Of a stretch of 46,160 bases of DNA, positions 33,629 to 41,062 are shown one piece after another. The first letter of the stretch is position 1, and every line of letters starts with the position of its first letter. Below the pieces are notes generated by a model, which had not been told where the DNA came from, made no database searches, and saw only the letters and a program-made list of their open reading frames with translations. This stretch comes from CAYOUV01 sp964407265 (GTDB lineage Bacteria > Chloroflexota > Anaerolineae > Anaerolineales > Villigracilaceae). The stretch spans positions 1 to 46,160 of the forward strand of contig CAYOUV010000019.1 in NCBI GenBank assembly GCA_964407265.1, written 5' to 3'. Made by a program: the position numbers and the translations under genes.

Positions 33629-35098
33629 ATGGCTCTAACCGATAAAGATTTGCTCTCCCTTCAGGAAGCCCGCCAGATGGCGGAGCAGGCTTATGCGGCC
33701 CAACAAATTTGGGCCAAAGCCTCACAGGCCCAGGTCGATCGCGTCTGTGCTGCCATGGCTGATGCGGCTTACCTGGCTGCGGAGCGCCTGGGTCGCATGG
33801 CGGCCGAAGAGACTGGTTTTGGCGTCCCGGAGCACAAGAAACTCAAGAACGAATTTGGCTCCAAGCACGTTTGGGAGAGCATCAAAGACATCAAGACGGT
33901 CGGGGTCATCCGCCATGATGTCGAGAATAAGATCTACGAGATCGCCTGGCCGATGGGCGTGGTAGCAGGGCTGATCCCCAGCACCAACCCGACTTCCACG
34001 GTCATGGACAAGATCCTGATCTCAGTTAAAGCCCGGGATGCGATTGTGATTGCACCCCATCCGGCGGCGATCAAATGCAGCCTGGAGACGGTCAGGCTGA
34101 TGGCGGCAGCGGCTGAGAGCGCTGGCGCGCCGAAGGGCCTGATCAACTGCCTGACGCAGGTCAGCCTACCCGGGACCCAGGAATTGATGGCCCACAAACG
34201 GGTAGCGGTCATCCTGGCGACCGGCGGCAGCGAAATGGTGCGCGTGGCGCACTCGCAGGGCAAACCGGCTTATGGGGTCGGACCGGGGAATGTGCCGGTC
34301 TACGTCGACCGCAGCGCTGATTTGGAGCAGGCAGCCAGATACATCGTGGCCAGCAAGGCTTTCGACCATTCGACCATTTGTGCCACGGAACAGGCGGTGG
34401 TTGCGGATCGCCCGATTGCGAACCGGCTGGCGCAATTGATGCAGGCCGAAGGCGCTTATTTCGTCGATGAAATCCAGGCACAGGCTTTGAGCGCGGTCCT
34501 GTTCCAGCCCAATGGAGCCATCAACCCGGCGTCGGTCGGCAAGTCACCGCAATATCTGGCAGCCATGGCTGGTTTCCAGGTGCCGCAGTCAGCCCGCATT
34601 CTGGTAGCCCGTTTGGACAAGGTCGGGCGGGACGAACCGCTCTCGCGCGAAAAGCTGACCACCGTCCTGGGCTGGTATGAAGCCGACGGCTGGGAAGCCG
34701 GCTGCGACCGCTGCATCGAACTGATCCAGTTCGGGGGGCGCGGTCATAGTCTGGTAATTCACGCCACGGACGAAAAGGTCATCATGGCCTTTGGCCTGGA
34801 GAAGCCGGTCTTTCGCATTGCGGTCAACACCATGGCCACCCTGGGCGCGATCGGTCTGACGACCAGGATCATGCCCTCGCTGACCCTGGGGTCGGGCGGC
34901 ATCGGGGGAGCGATCACCGGCGACAACATCACGGTCTATCACCTGTTCAACGTCAAACGTATGGCGTTTGAAGTTGTAAAACCTCCGGAAGCTGCACTGC
35001 GACCGGGGACGGTCCCGGCTGGACCGGTGAAAGGTCCCGATCCGCAGCAGATCGCGGCGGTGGTTGAAGAGGTCGTCAGGGAAATTTTGAAGGCCTGA
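33629..35098 (+). CDS. CoA-acylating aldehyde dehydrogenase with C-terminal targeting helix
   Basis: This 489-residue enzyme of the PduP/EutE/AdhE-N family oxidises acetaldehyde (or propionaldehyde) to the acyl-CoA with NAD. The catalytic C251 lies in FDHSTICATEQ; PSTNPTSTVMDKILISVKARDAIVIAPHP and ILATGGSEMVRVAHS are NAD/CoA motifs. The last 20 residues (PDPQQIAAVVEEVVREILKA) form an amphipathic helix like the encapsulation peptides on the DeoC and RpiB-like proteins, though here it is C-terminal. It would use acetaldehyde from DeoC. AAAGGA is 8 nt before the ATG. Confidence 0.9.
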   Translation: MALTDKDLLSLQEARQMAEQAYAAQQIWAKASQAQVDRVCAAMADAAYLAAERLGRMAAEETGFGVPEHKKLKNEFGSKHVWESIKDIKTVGVIRHDVENKIYEIAWPMGVVAGLIPSTNPTSTVMDKILISVKARDAIVIAPHPAAIKCSLETVRLMAAAAESAGAPKGLINCLTQVSLPGTQELMAHKRVAVILATGGSEMVRVAHSQGKPAYGVGPGNVPVYVDRSADLEQAARYIVASKAFDHSTICATEQAVVADRPIANRLAQLMQAEGAYFVDEIQAQALSAVLFQPNGAINPASVGKSPQYLAAMAGFQVPQSARILVARLDKVGRDEPLSREKLTTVLGWYEADGWEAGCDRCIELIQFGGRGHSLVIHATDEKVIMAFGLEKPVFRIAVNTMATLGAIGLTTRIMPSLTLGSGGIGGAITGDNITVYHLFNVKRMAFEVVKPPEAALRPGTVPAGPVKGPDPQQIAAVVEEVVREILKA

Positions 35099-35119
35099 CG
35101 GAACTTTCGAACGAAAATC

Positions 35120-35133
35120 TGGTGTATTCACCA
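35120..35133. promoter_or_regulatory. Dyad TGGTG-TATT-CACCA upstream of BMC-H
   Basis: A perfect 5-bp dyad lies in the 57-nt gap before the BMC-H gene. The 12-mer TGTATTCACCAA (35123-35134) recurs at 30569-30580 in the operon promoter, which suggests a shared regulator site. Confidence 0.45.
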
Positions 35134-35155
35134 AACTCATTTTAAGGAGTAAAGA

Positions 35156-35485
35156 ATGGCTCAAGATCCTGCATTTATCGCTTTAGGAATGGTCGAGACG
35201 CGCGGCCTGGTAGGCGCCATCGAGGCGGCCGATGCCATGGTCAAGGCGGCCAATGTGGTCCTGATCGGCTCAGAATACGTCGGCGGCGGCTACGTGACCG
35301 TCATGGTGCGTGGTGATGTCGGCGCGGTCAAGGCTGCAACGGATGCCGGCGGCGCGGCGGCCAAGCGGGTTGGCGAACTGGTTTCGATCCACGTCATCCC
35401 ACGCCCGCACGAAAACGTTGAGATGATCCTGCCGCAAAGCAGCAAGGGCGGCTTCGGCGGTCGCTCAGGCGGAGAGAAGAAATAA
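35156..35485 (+). CDS. BMC-H hexameric shell protein
   Basis: The 109-residue protein has the Pfam BMC pattern: ALGMVETRGLVGAIEAADAMVKAANVVLIGSEYVGGGYVTVMVRGDVGAVKAATDAGGAAAKRVGELVSIHVIPRPH is its core, printed here only as landmarks (GMVETRG, ADAMVKAANV, VRGDVGAVKAA, HVIPRPH). Hexamers form the facets. The C-terminal extension is Gly/Ser/Lys-rich. A strong AAGGAG lies upstream; higher expression than the vertex proteins is expected. It is the only BMC-H in the operon. Confidence 0.95.
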   Translation: MAQDPAFIALGMVETRGLVGAIEAADAMVKAANVVLIGSEYVGGGYVTVMVRGDVGAVKAATDAGGAAAKRVGELVSIHVIPRPHENVEMILPQSSKGGFGGRSGGEKK

Positions 35486-35556
35486 TCGCCCGGGAGTTTC
35501 TCGCCCGGCCCGATCTGCTCCAGACTCTCGAACGCGCCGAAGCGGTCATCCGTTGG

Positions 35557-36384
35557 GTGGCTGACCCTCTGCGCGACCCTTCCCAAGAGCCGCCGCTGGA
35601 TTCGCCTCCAGACGGACCGCTGCAGGTCGGTGTCGACCTGGGCACCGCCTACCTGGTGCTGGTTGTGCTTGACCAGCACGGGCAGCCGCTCGCCGGTGAA
35701 TATCAATTTGCCCAGGTGGTCCGGGATGGCCTGGTGGTCGACTTCGTCGGCGCGGTGGACCGTTTGAGCGCCATGAAGCGGCGCGTCGAACAGCGCCTGG
35801 GACGCGAGTTGAAACACGCCTCCAGCGGTTACCCGCCGGGCGTGCCCCAGGCGGAAGTGCGTGCCACTGCCAACGTGGTCGAAGCCGCCGGCCTGTACTG
35901 CACCGGTCTGGTGGACGAGCCAACAGCGGCCAACGCCTTGCTGGGACTGGACAACGGCGCCATCGTGGACGTCGGCGGCGGGACGACCGGCATCGCCATC
36001 CTGCGGGATGGGGAAGTGGTCTACACCGCGGATGAAGCCACCGGCGGGACGCATTTCTCGCTGGTGATCGCCGGGGCGCACGACATCCCCTTCGAGGCGG
36101 CGGAAGCGATGAAGACCGATCCGTCCCAACAGGAGCGCCTGTTCCCGACCATTCGACCGGTGATGGAAAAGGTCGCCAGCATTGTTGCCCGGCACGTCCG
36201 GATTTACCAGGAGCAGAGCGGCCATACGGTCGACCAGTTGATCCTGGTAGGCGGCACCACCCGTTTTCCCGGCATTGCCGGGGTGGTCGAAGAGTACAGC
36301 GGCTTGCCAACATTTATCCCGCAGCGACCGCTTTTCGTCACCCCGCTGGGCATTGCCCTGCATGACAAAGTAGCGGAGTCCTAG
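35557..36384 (+). CDS. EutJ-like actin/Hsp70-fold protein
   Basis: The protein is 275 residues from GTG 35557. It has actin-fold phosphate motifs: VGVDLGTAYLVLVV (phosphate 1), AIVDVGGGTTGIAIL (phosphate 2) and LVGGTTRFPGI (adenosine). It matches EutJ, an ATPase-fold protein of ethanolamine microcompartment operons with an unknown, possibly chaperone or reactivase-like role. The same frame continues upstream with FLARPDLLQTLERAEAVIRW, which looks like the family N-terminus but has no ATG, GTG or TTG; the only codons at its start are ATA/ATC overlapping the BMC-H stop. The true start may therefore be non-canonical near 35482. Confidence 0.82.
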   Translation: MADPLRDPSQEPPLDSPPDGPLQVGVDLGTAYLVLVVLDQHGQPLAGEYQFAQVVRDGLVVDFVGAVDRLSAMKRRVEQRLGRELKHASSGYPPGVPQAEVRATANVVEAAGLYCTGLVDEPTAANALLGLDNGAIVDVGGGTTGIAILRDGEVVYTADEATGGTHFSLVIAGAHDIPFEAAEAMKTDPSQQERLFPTIRPVMEKVASIVARHVRIYQEQSGHTVDQLILVGGTTRFPGIAGVVEEYSGLPTFIPQRPLFVTPLGIALHDKVAES

Positions 36385-36408
36385 CGCCGCAAATAACAAG
36401 GAGATTTA

Positions 36409-37044
36409 ATGGCTTCTGACGAATTTTCATTGCGTTGTTACTGTTACCTGGATCGCATGCAACCGCAGTATGCGGCTTTCGTCGGTACCGTGACCCAGGG
36501 CGACCTGCCGACCGAAGGCATGGCCTCGCTGTATATCGAAATGTCTCCCGGAAACGAAGTCTTCCGCACGGTGGACATCGCGGTCAAAGCGACCGAAGCC
36601 AAACCCGGCGCGCAGATCGTCGAGCGCGAATTCGGCATGTTCGAGGTCCATTCGCATAACCAGGCAGCGGTGCTCGAGTCCGGCCGCATCGTGCTGCAGC
36701 GCCTGGGTCTGAACATCGAAGACCGCATCCGCCCGCAGGTGGCCTCGGTGCAGTTGATTACCAACGTCGACCCGTACCAGGCGCAGCTGCTCAACCGCTT
36801 CCGGCGCGGCAGCATGCTGGTCCCCGGCCAGACGCTGCTGGTGGTGGAATGCTTCCCGGCGGCTTACATCAATTACGCCTGCAATGAAGCCGAGAAGAAA
36901 GCCAGCATCGACATCGTGCACGTCAGCTCGGTTGGGCGTTTTGGACGCATGTGGCTGTCCGGCACCGAATCCGAAGCCCAGACGGCGCGTGATGCGGCCA
37001 TCCGGGCGCTGGAAGACCTGGAAGGCAAGACCAGCGAGTTCTAG
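36409..37044 (+). CDS. Tandem-domain BMC-T shell protein
   Basis: The 211-residue protein contains two BMC-like domains (about 1-100 and 105-200), with landmarks GMFEVHSHNQAAVLESGRIVL and ECFPAAYINYACNEAEKKASIDIVHVSSVGRFGRMWLSG. Trimers of such proteins form pseudohexamers, often with a gated pore for larger substrates or cofactors. Length suits the family (about 180-220). AAGGAG is 7 nt upstream of ATG. The fold is permuted/divergent in the first domain, so subclass is uncertain. Confidence 0.8.
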   Translation: MASDEFSLRCYCYLDRMQPQYAAFVGTVTQGDLPTEGMASLYIEMSPGNEVFRTVDIAVKATEAKPGAQIVEREFGMFEVHSHNQAAVLESGRIVLQRLGLNIEDRIRPQVASVQLITNVDPYQAQLLNRFRRGSMLVPGQTLLVVECFPAAYINYACNEAEKKASIDIVHVSSVGRFGRMWLSGTESEAQTARDAAIRALEDLEGKTSEF

Positions 37045-37065
37045 TTCTGTGCGAGGGAGTTTTTT

Positions 37066-37464
37066 ATGCCCAAGACATTTTATACCGAACGTGATATCGA
37101 AGACCTGGTCCGCCAGGGCGTCAAATCCCTGATCGTGGATGACGACGTAGCGCTGACCGACCTGGCCAATGAGAAAGCCCGCAGGCTCGGATTGGAATTG
37201 CTGCGCGAAAACGACAATCCGCCAGCGGCTCCCATCCGGCCGTATATTGCCAAGGGGATGTCGCCCTCGGCCGGGGTTACGCCGAAACTGGCAGTCCCAC
37301 CGAGCGGACCGGCTCCTGCCGGGGCCGCCAATCCGGCAGCCAGCGGGGATGACCTGCAGCAGCGCGTCTATCAGGCGGCCCTGTCCCGCCTGGGCAATTC
37401 GGTCGACCCCAAACTGCTGGAGACCATCGTCCAGCGCGTGCTCAAGACCATCAACACCAAGTAG
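37066..37464 (+). CDS. Small microcompartment-associated protein with two targeting-like ends
   Basis: The 132-residue protein starts FYTERDIEDLVRQGVKSLIVDDDVALTDLANEKARRLGLEL, resembling the short N-terminal module of EutQ- and PduL-associated proteins. A Pro/Gly/Ala-rich flexible middle (60-100) leads to a C-terminal helix QRVYQAALSRLG ... LLETIVQRVLKTI, an encapsulation-peptide-like helix. It has no catalytic motif. It may be a scaffold linking cargo to shell or a remnant of a cargo enzyme. It lies between BMC-T and BMC-P genes. Confidence 0.65.
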   Translation: MPKTFYTERDIEDLVRQGVKSLIVDDDVALTDLANEKARRLGLELLRENDNPPAAPIRPYIAKGMSPSAGVTPKLAVPPSGPAPAGAANPAASGDDLQQRVYQAALSRLGNSVDPKLLETIVQRVLKTINTK

Positions 37465-37473
37465 GGCCGGTCT

Positions 37474-37794
37474 ATGCTATTCGGGCGCGTGCACGGCACG
37501 GCGATCTGTTCCATCAAATACCCTGACCTGCAGGGCATGAAACTGCTGGTCGTGCAGCCGCTGGACAAGCATATGCAAGCGGCCGGGCCGATGCAGGTGG
37601 CGGTGGATGTGGTCCAGGCTGGCCCTGGCGACCTGTGCGTCATGGTCCGTTCGCGCGAGGCCTCGCTGGCGTTGCGCGAGCACAAGTTCGTGCCGGTTGA
37701 CCTGGCCCTGGTCGGCATCGTCGACGAACTGGTGGTGCGCCCGGACGGCGAGTTCGATTTTACGCTCAAACAAGGCAACACGAAGTACACATGA
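37474..37794 (+). CDS. BMC-P vertex protein 3
   Basis: The 106-residue EutN/CcmL-type protein begins MLFGRVHGTAICSIKYPDLQGMKLLVVQPLD, with VAVDVVQAGPGDLCVMVRSREAS and the conserved VDLALVGIVDELV. It is more divergent than the first two, with a longer C-terminus. It lies 9 nt after the targeting-type protein gene. Confidence 0.88.
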   Translation: MLFGRVHGTAICSIKYPDLQGMKLLVVQPLDKHMQAAGPMQVAVDVVQAGPGDLCVMVRSREASLALREHKFVPVDLALVGIVDELVVRPDGEFDFTLKQGNTKYT

Positions 37795-37897
37795 TCGACA
37801 TGCATAGTTTCATTAAACACGCAAAGCACCAGGCGGCACAAAGGATAACCTTGTGTACCTCTTCGTGTTTAAATTTCATCTCGAGGAGATTCTCGGT
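37795..37897 (+). other. 103-nt intercistronic region with nested hairpin
   Basis: Outer arms TTAAACACG (37813-37821) and CGTGTTTAA (37864-37872) enclose an inner hairpin CACAAAGG/CCTTGTG (37837-37855, one bulged base). The gap is unusually long for this packed operon and carries no gene. Confidence 0.55.
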
Positions 37898-38179
37898 ATG
37901 ATGCTCGGCAAAGTGACCGGCACGATCGTCACCACCATCAGCCACCCGCATTACAAGAACCGCCGGCTGCTGGTCGTCCAGCCCTTGACCCTGCCCGGCG
38001 ATCCGCCTGACGGGGATTTCATCGCGCTGGACAACACCCAGGCTGGGATCGGGGACACGGTGCTGGTCAACCGCGAGGGCAATGGTGCGCGCGGTGTGCT
38101 CAACCTGCCGGATGGCTGCATCATTTCCCTGATCGTCGGGATCGTCGATTCGCTCTACATCGAGTCATTGGAGGATTGA
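37898..38179 (+). CDS. BMC-P vertex protein 4
   Basis: The 93-residue EutN/CcmL-type protein begins MMLGKVTGTIVTTISHPHYKNRRLLVVQPL, with ALDNTQAGIGDTVLVNREGNGAR and a final IVGIVDSLYIE. ATG at 37898 follows GAGGAG at 10 nt; an upstream extension lies in the hairpin. Its TGA overlaps the ATG of the isomerase gene. It is the fourth vertex paralogue. Confidence 0.9.
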   Translation: MMLGKVTGTIVTTISHPHYKNRRLLVVQPLTLPGDPPDGDFIALDNTQAGIGDTVLVNREGNGARGVLNLPDGCIISLIVGIVDSLYIESLED

Positions 38180-38946
38180 TGGCTACATCGCGGCTGCCCC
38201 TGGTCGCCGGCAACTGGAAACTGAATAAAACCGCCACCGAGGCCTACAAGCTGGTGGCTGAGATGCTCCCGGGCTTGCGGAGCATCAAGGGGGTCGAGAA
38301 GTTGGTTTGCCCGCCTTTTACTGCCTTGATGGCAGTTTCTCGTTTAATTATGGACAGCGATCTGCGTCTGGGGGCGCAGGACGTGTATTGGGAAGACCGG
38401 GGCGCTTATACCGGTGAGATTTCGGCGCGCATGCTGGCCGAATTCTGCCAGTACGTCATCATTGGACACTCGGAGCGCCGGACCTATTTTGGTGAGACGA
38501 ATGAGACGGTCAACCGCAAGGTGCGGGCCGCCCTGGCGCAGGCTTTGATCCCCTTGATTTGCGTGGGTGAGAACCTGGAACAAAACGAAGCCGGCCAGGC
38601 TGCGGGTGTGGTTTCGCGCCAGGTGCACGAAGCGCTGGCAGGCCTCGATATTCAGGAGGCGGGCAGGATCGTGATCGCTTATGAGCCGATCTGGGCGATC
38701 GGCACCGGACGTGCCGCCACGGCTGAGGCGGTCAATATGCTGATCCGCAACGTGATCCGGCCTACTGTGGGCGGGCTGTTCGGTGAAGAGGTCGCGCAGG
38801 GCGTGCGGGTGCTGTACGGCGGCTCGGTCGACCCGGACAACGCAGTCCAATTTTTCAGGCAGCCCGAGATCGATGGGGCGCTGGTTGGTGGAGCCAGCCT
38901 GAAGCCGCGTTCCTTCGTCGGGATCGTTGAAGCGGCTAAGGTTTAG
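38179..38946 (+). CDS. tpiA: Triose-phosphate isomerase
   Basis: The 255-residue TIM barrel interconverts glyceraldehyde 3-phosphate and dihydroxyacetone phosphate. Active-site residues are N12 and K14 (GNWKLNK), H97 (IIGHSERR) and E169 (AYEPIWAIGTG); YGGSV and GGASL bind phosphate. No encapsulation helix is seen, so it probably works outside the shell. Its start overlaps the preceding vertex gene by one base (TGATG), so it is cotranslated with it. It can process the glyceraldehyde 3-phosphate made by DeoC. Confidence 0.95.
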   Translation: MATSRLPLVAGNWKLNKTATEAYKLVAEMLPGLRSIKGVEKLVCPPFTALMAVSRLIMDSDLRLGAQDVYWEDRGAYTGEISARMLAEFCQYVIIGHSERRTYFGETNETVNRKVRAALAQALIPLICVGENLEQNEAGQAAGVVSRQVHEALAGLDIQEAGRIVIAYEPIWAIGTGRAATAEAVNMLIRNVIRPTVGGLFGEEVAQGVRVLYGGSVDPDNAVQFFRQPEIDGALVGGASLKPRSFVGIVEAAKV

Positions 38947-38963
38947 TTTTTTGCGAGGCGTTT

Positions 38964-40298
38964 ATGGCTAAGATCAAATATGTTATCAAACGAAATGGTG
39001 CTACGGTTCCCTTTTCCCAGGACCGCATCACCAACGCGATTTATCGCGCCGCGGTCGAGGTTGGCGGCAGGGATCGCGGGACGGCTGAAGGACTCAGCAA
39101 ACAGGTAGTCGAACTGCTCGAAAGCCGTTTTGGGCCGAAGAAATATCCCACAGTGGAAGAGATCCAGGACATGGTCGAAAAGGTGTTGATCGAAAACGGT
39201 CATGCCAAGGTCTCGAAGGCTTACATTCTCTACCGCGAGGAGCGCAACCGGCGCCGGAAGAAGGAACAATCACATACGGCTCAACGCTCGGAATACATCC
39301 CCTGGGCCAAGATCTGGGCAGTCCTGAACTGGAGCGTCGACCACGATTTGAATACGGTCGAAAAGCTGAACGGGCGCATCCAGCAGGGCGAATTCCCGCA
39401 GGTCGTGGCTGAATCCGAAGCGGCCTACGGCCGGGACATTCAGACCGTGACCGCCATCCTGCAGGAACGCCGGGAGCAGGTGCGCATCGTGACCGTCGCC
39501 GGACCGTCTTCATCCGGGAAGACGACCACCACCTCGAAGATCGCGCTCGGGCTGGCCAAGGATGGCCTGCGTTTCGTCGAACTGAACCTCGACAATTACT
39601 ATTTCGACCTGGAATTGCATCCCAAGGATGAATTCGGGGATTATGACTTCGAAACCCCGCAGGCGCTGGACATCGATCTGATCAACCAGCACCTGCACCA
39701 ACTGCTGGCGGGTGAGGAAGTGCTGATGCCCTATTACGATTTCAAGACCGGCAAACGGCAGCCCGACAAAACGCCGATGAAATTGAAACCTGGCGAAATC
39801 ATCCTGATCGACAGCCTGTACGGCCTGTACCCGCCCCTGACGGACGGCATCGCTGATAACAAGGTCAACCTCTACATCGAACCCCTGCTGCAAATGAAGG
39901 ACCGGGACGGTGAGTACGTGCACTGGACCGACATCCGCCTGATGCGCCGGATGCTGCGCGATTCGGTCCACCGGGCCTACGATTACGAAAAAACGCTGAC
40001 CCACTGGCATTACGTGCGGGCGGGGGAACTGCGCGGCATCATCCCCTACATCGGCGCAGCCGATTACATCATCAACAGCGGTATGCCCTACGAACTGCCG
40101 CTCTACAAATCGAAATTATTCGACCATTTTGGAGCGTGGGTAGAGAAATACCGGGCCGACCCGCTGCACCTGGACGCCTTCCAGCGCGCCGAGCGCACTT
40201 ATAAACTACTGGCGCAGGTTTTGCAGGTGGATGATGACAGCCTGGTGCCGAAGGATTCGGTCATCCGCGAGTTCATCGGCGGCTTGGAGCTCGCATAA
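38964..40298 (+). CDS. ATP-cone domain fused to uridine-kinase-like P-loop kinase
   Basis: In this 444-residue protein, residues 1-95 are an ATP-cone (VIKRNGATVPFSQDRITNAIYRA ... HAKVSKAYILYREERNRRR), a nucleotide-sensing module best known from ribonucleotide reductases and NrdR. From about 150 it is a uridine kinase/phosphoribulokinase-like domain: Walker A AGPSSSGKTTTT (179-190), LNLDNYYFD, DIDLINQHL, ILIDSLYG. It may phosphorylate a nucleoside or sugar, regulated by dATP/ATP. Fusion of the two domains and its place at the end of a deoxyribose phosphate operon suggest a role in feeding or balancing that pathway. Substrate is not known. Confidence 0.8.
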   Translation: MAKIKYVIKRNGATVPFSQDRITNAIYRAAVEVGGRDRGTAEGLSKQVVELLESRFGPKKYPTVEEIQDMVEKVLIENGHAKVSKAYILYREERNRRRKKEQSHTAQRSEYIPWAKIWAVLNWSVDHDLNTVEKLNGRIQQGEFPQVVAESEAAYGRDIQTVTAILQERREQVRIVTVAGPSSSGKTTTTSKIALGLAKDGLRFVELNLDNYYFDLELHPKDEFGDYDFETPQALDIDLINQHLHQLLAGEEVLMPYYDFKTGKRQPDKTPMKLKPGEIILIDSLYGLYPPLTDGIADNKVNLYIEPLLQMKDRDGEYVHWTDIRLMRRMLRDSVHRAYDYEKTLTHWHYVRAGELRGIIPYIGAADYIINSGMPYELPLYKSKLFDHFGAWVEKYRADPLHLDAFQRAERTYKLLAQVLQVDDDSLVPKDSVIREFIGGLELA

Positions 40299-40334
40299 CG
40301 CTGATTTGATTTACGAGGCGGCTTTTCATGGAAT

Positions 40335-40370
40335 AAAAAGAAGACTGTCAATTCGACAGCCTTCTTTTTT
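40335..40370 (+). terminator. Terminator of the microcompartment operon
   Basis: A 10-bp core stem with one mismatch (extendable by the A/T runs to 15 bp), 5-nt loop and a 6-T run lie about 37 nt after the kinase stop. Confidence 0.85.
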
Positions 40371-40377
40371 GTGTCCA

Positions 40378-40581
40378 TCATTTCACCTGACTTTTCATGA
40401 TTATTCGCCACAGCAGGACCAATCCCAGCAGGGCCAGGGCTGCTGCAGGGTAGATGCGGACTGCGACAGCACCAGCCCTGGCAGTAAGCTTTGACAGGTC
40501 GAGCAGGTACAAGAGCGCAGCCAATCCGAGGCAACCGAATATCGAGATGAGTTGAAACTTTTTCCTGTTTACCTGACAAAT
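40378..40581 (-). CDS. Small two-helix membrane protein without normal start codon
   Basis: A frame of up to 67 residues reads NRKKFQLISIFGCLGLAAL, a short loop, then RIYPAAALALLGLVLLWRII and KSQVK, with two clear membrane helices. It follows the HTH-DUF4870 gene on the same strand and overlaps its end by 13 nt if it begins at the ATT. No ATG, GTG or TTG lies at a suitable place, so the start could be ATT or the gene may be decayed. The function is unknown. Confidence 0.45.
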   Translation of the reverse strand: MCQVNRKKFQLISIFGCLGLAALLYLLDLSKLTARAGAVAVRIYPAAALALLGLVLLWRIIMKSQVK

Positions 40582-41062
40582 GGAATTGTCAGCGGATAGT
40601 GAATGGGATTGTCAGACAGCGCACGCATGGCGTTGACTANNNNNNNNNNNNNNNNNNNNNNNNNNNNNNNNNNNNNNNNNNNNNNNNNNNNNNNNNNNNN
40701 NNNNNNNNNNNNNNNNNNNNNNNNNNNNNNNNNNNNNNNTGGCGTCCCTGCTTGTCGATCTTATAACTTTGCGGTTTCTTCCACGACCAGATCAACAAGG
40801 GGATGATCAGAATGCAGAACATGCTGCTCAGGTGCAGGGCGGCCAGCCACAGGTTTTCCCTGCTGGTGTTGTCTTCGCCGAAGTCGAAGTCCAGGGCCTG
40901 GCTCAGACAATGCAGGGTGTAGGTGCGCGGGTCCGCTTCGCCGCTTTCGATGCGCTGGATGGTGCGCGGGCTGATTTCACATTTCTCGGCCAGTTGTTCC
41001 TGGGTCAGGTTCTTTTGCTGGCGTAGTTCGGTGACTTTGAGTCCAAGATCAGGCTGTTTCAT
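40569..41062 (-). CDS. XRE-family HTH protein with DUF4870 membrane domain (split by gap)
   Basis: The N-terminal part is a clear HTH_3 domain (LKVTELRQQKNLTQEQLAEKCEISPRTIQRIESGEADPRTYTL). It is followed by a membrane domain (RENLWLAALHLSSMFCILIIPLLIW). After 100 Ns, the same strand continues NAMRALSDNPIHYPLTIPFVR and stops at 40569, matching the usual end of DUF4870 proteins. The gene is therefore complete apart from the gap. It is likely a regulator that senses a membrane signal. GGAG lies upstream of the ATG, and an operator-like repeat lies beyond it. Confidence 0.8.
40640..40739. other. Assembly gap (100 N)
   Basis: Exactly 100 Ns, so true length is unknown. It falls within the DUF4870 membrane domain. 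Unlike the first gap, its flanks do not repeat each other. Confidence 0.95.

Noticed and set aside
32331..33725. A 464-codon frame antisense to deoC and two BMC-P genes
   Set aside because: It spans three well-identified genes on the other strand and is an effect of GC-rich third positions; Asp/His/Gly-rich without known motif.
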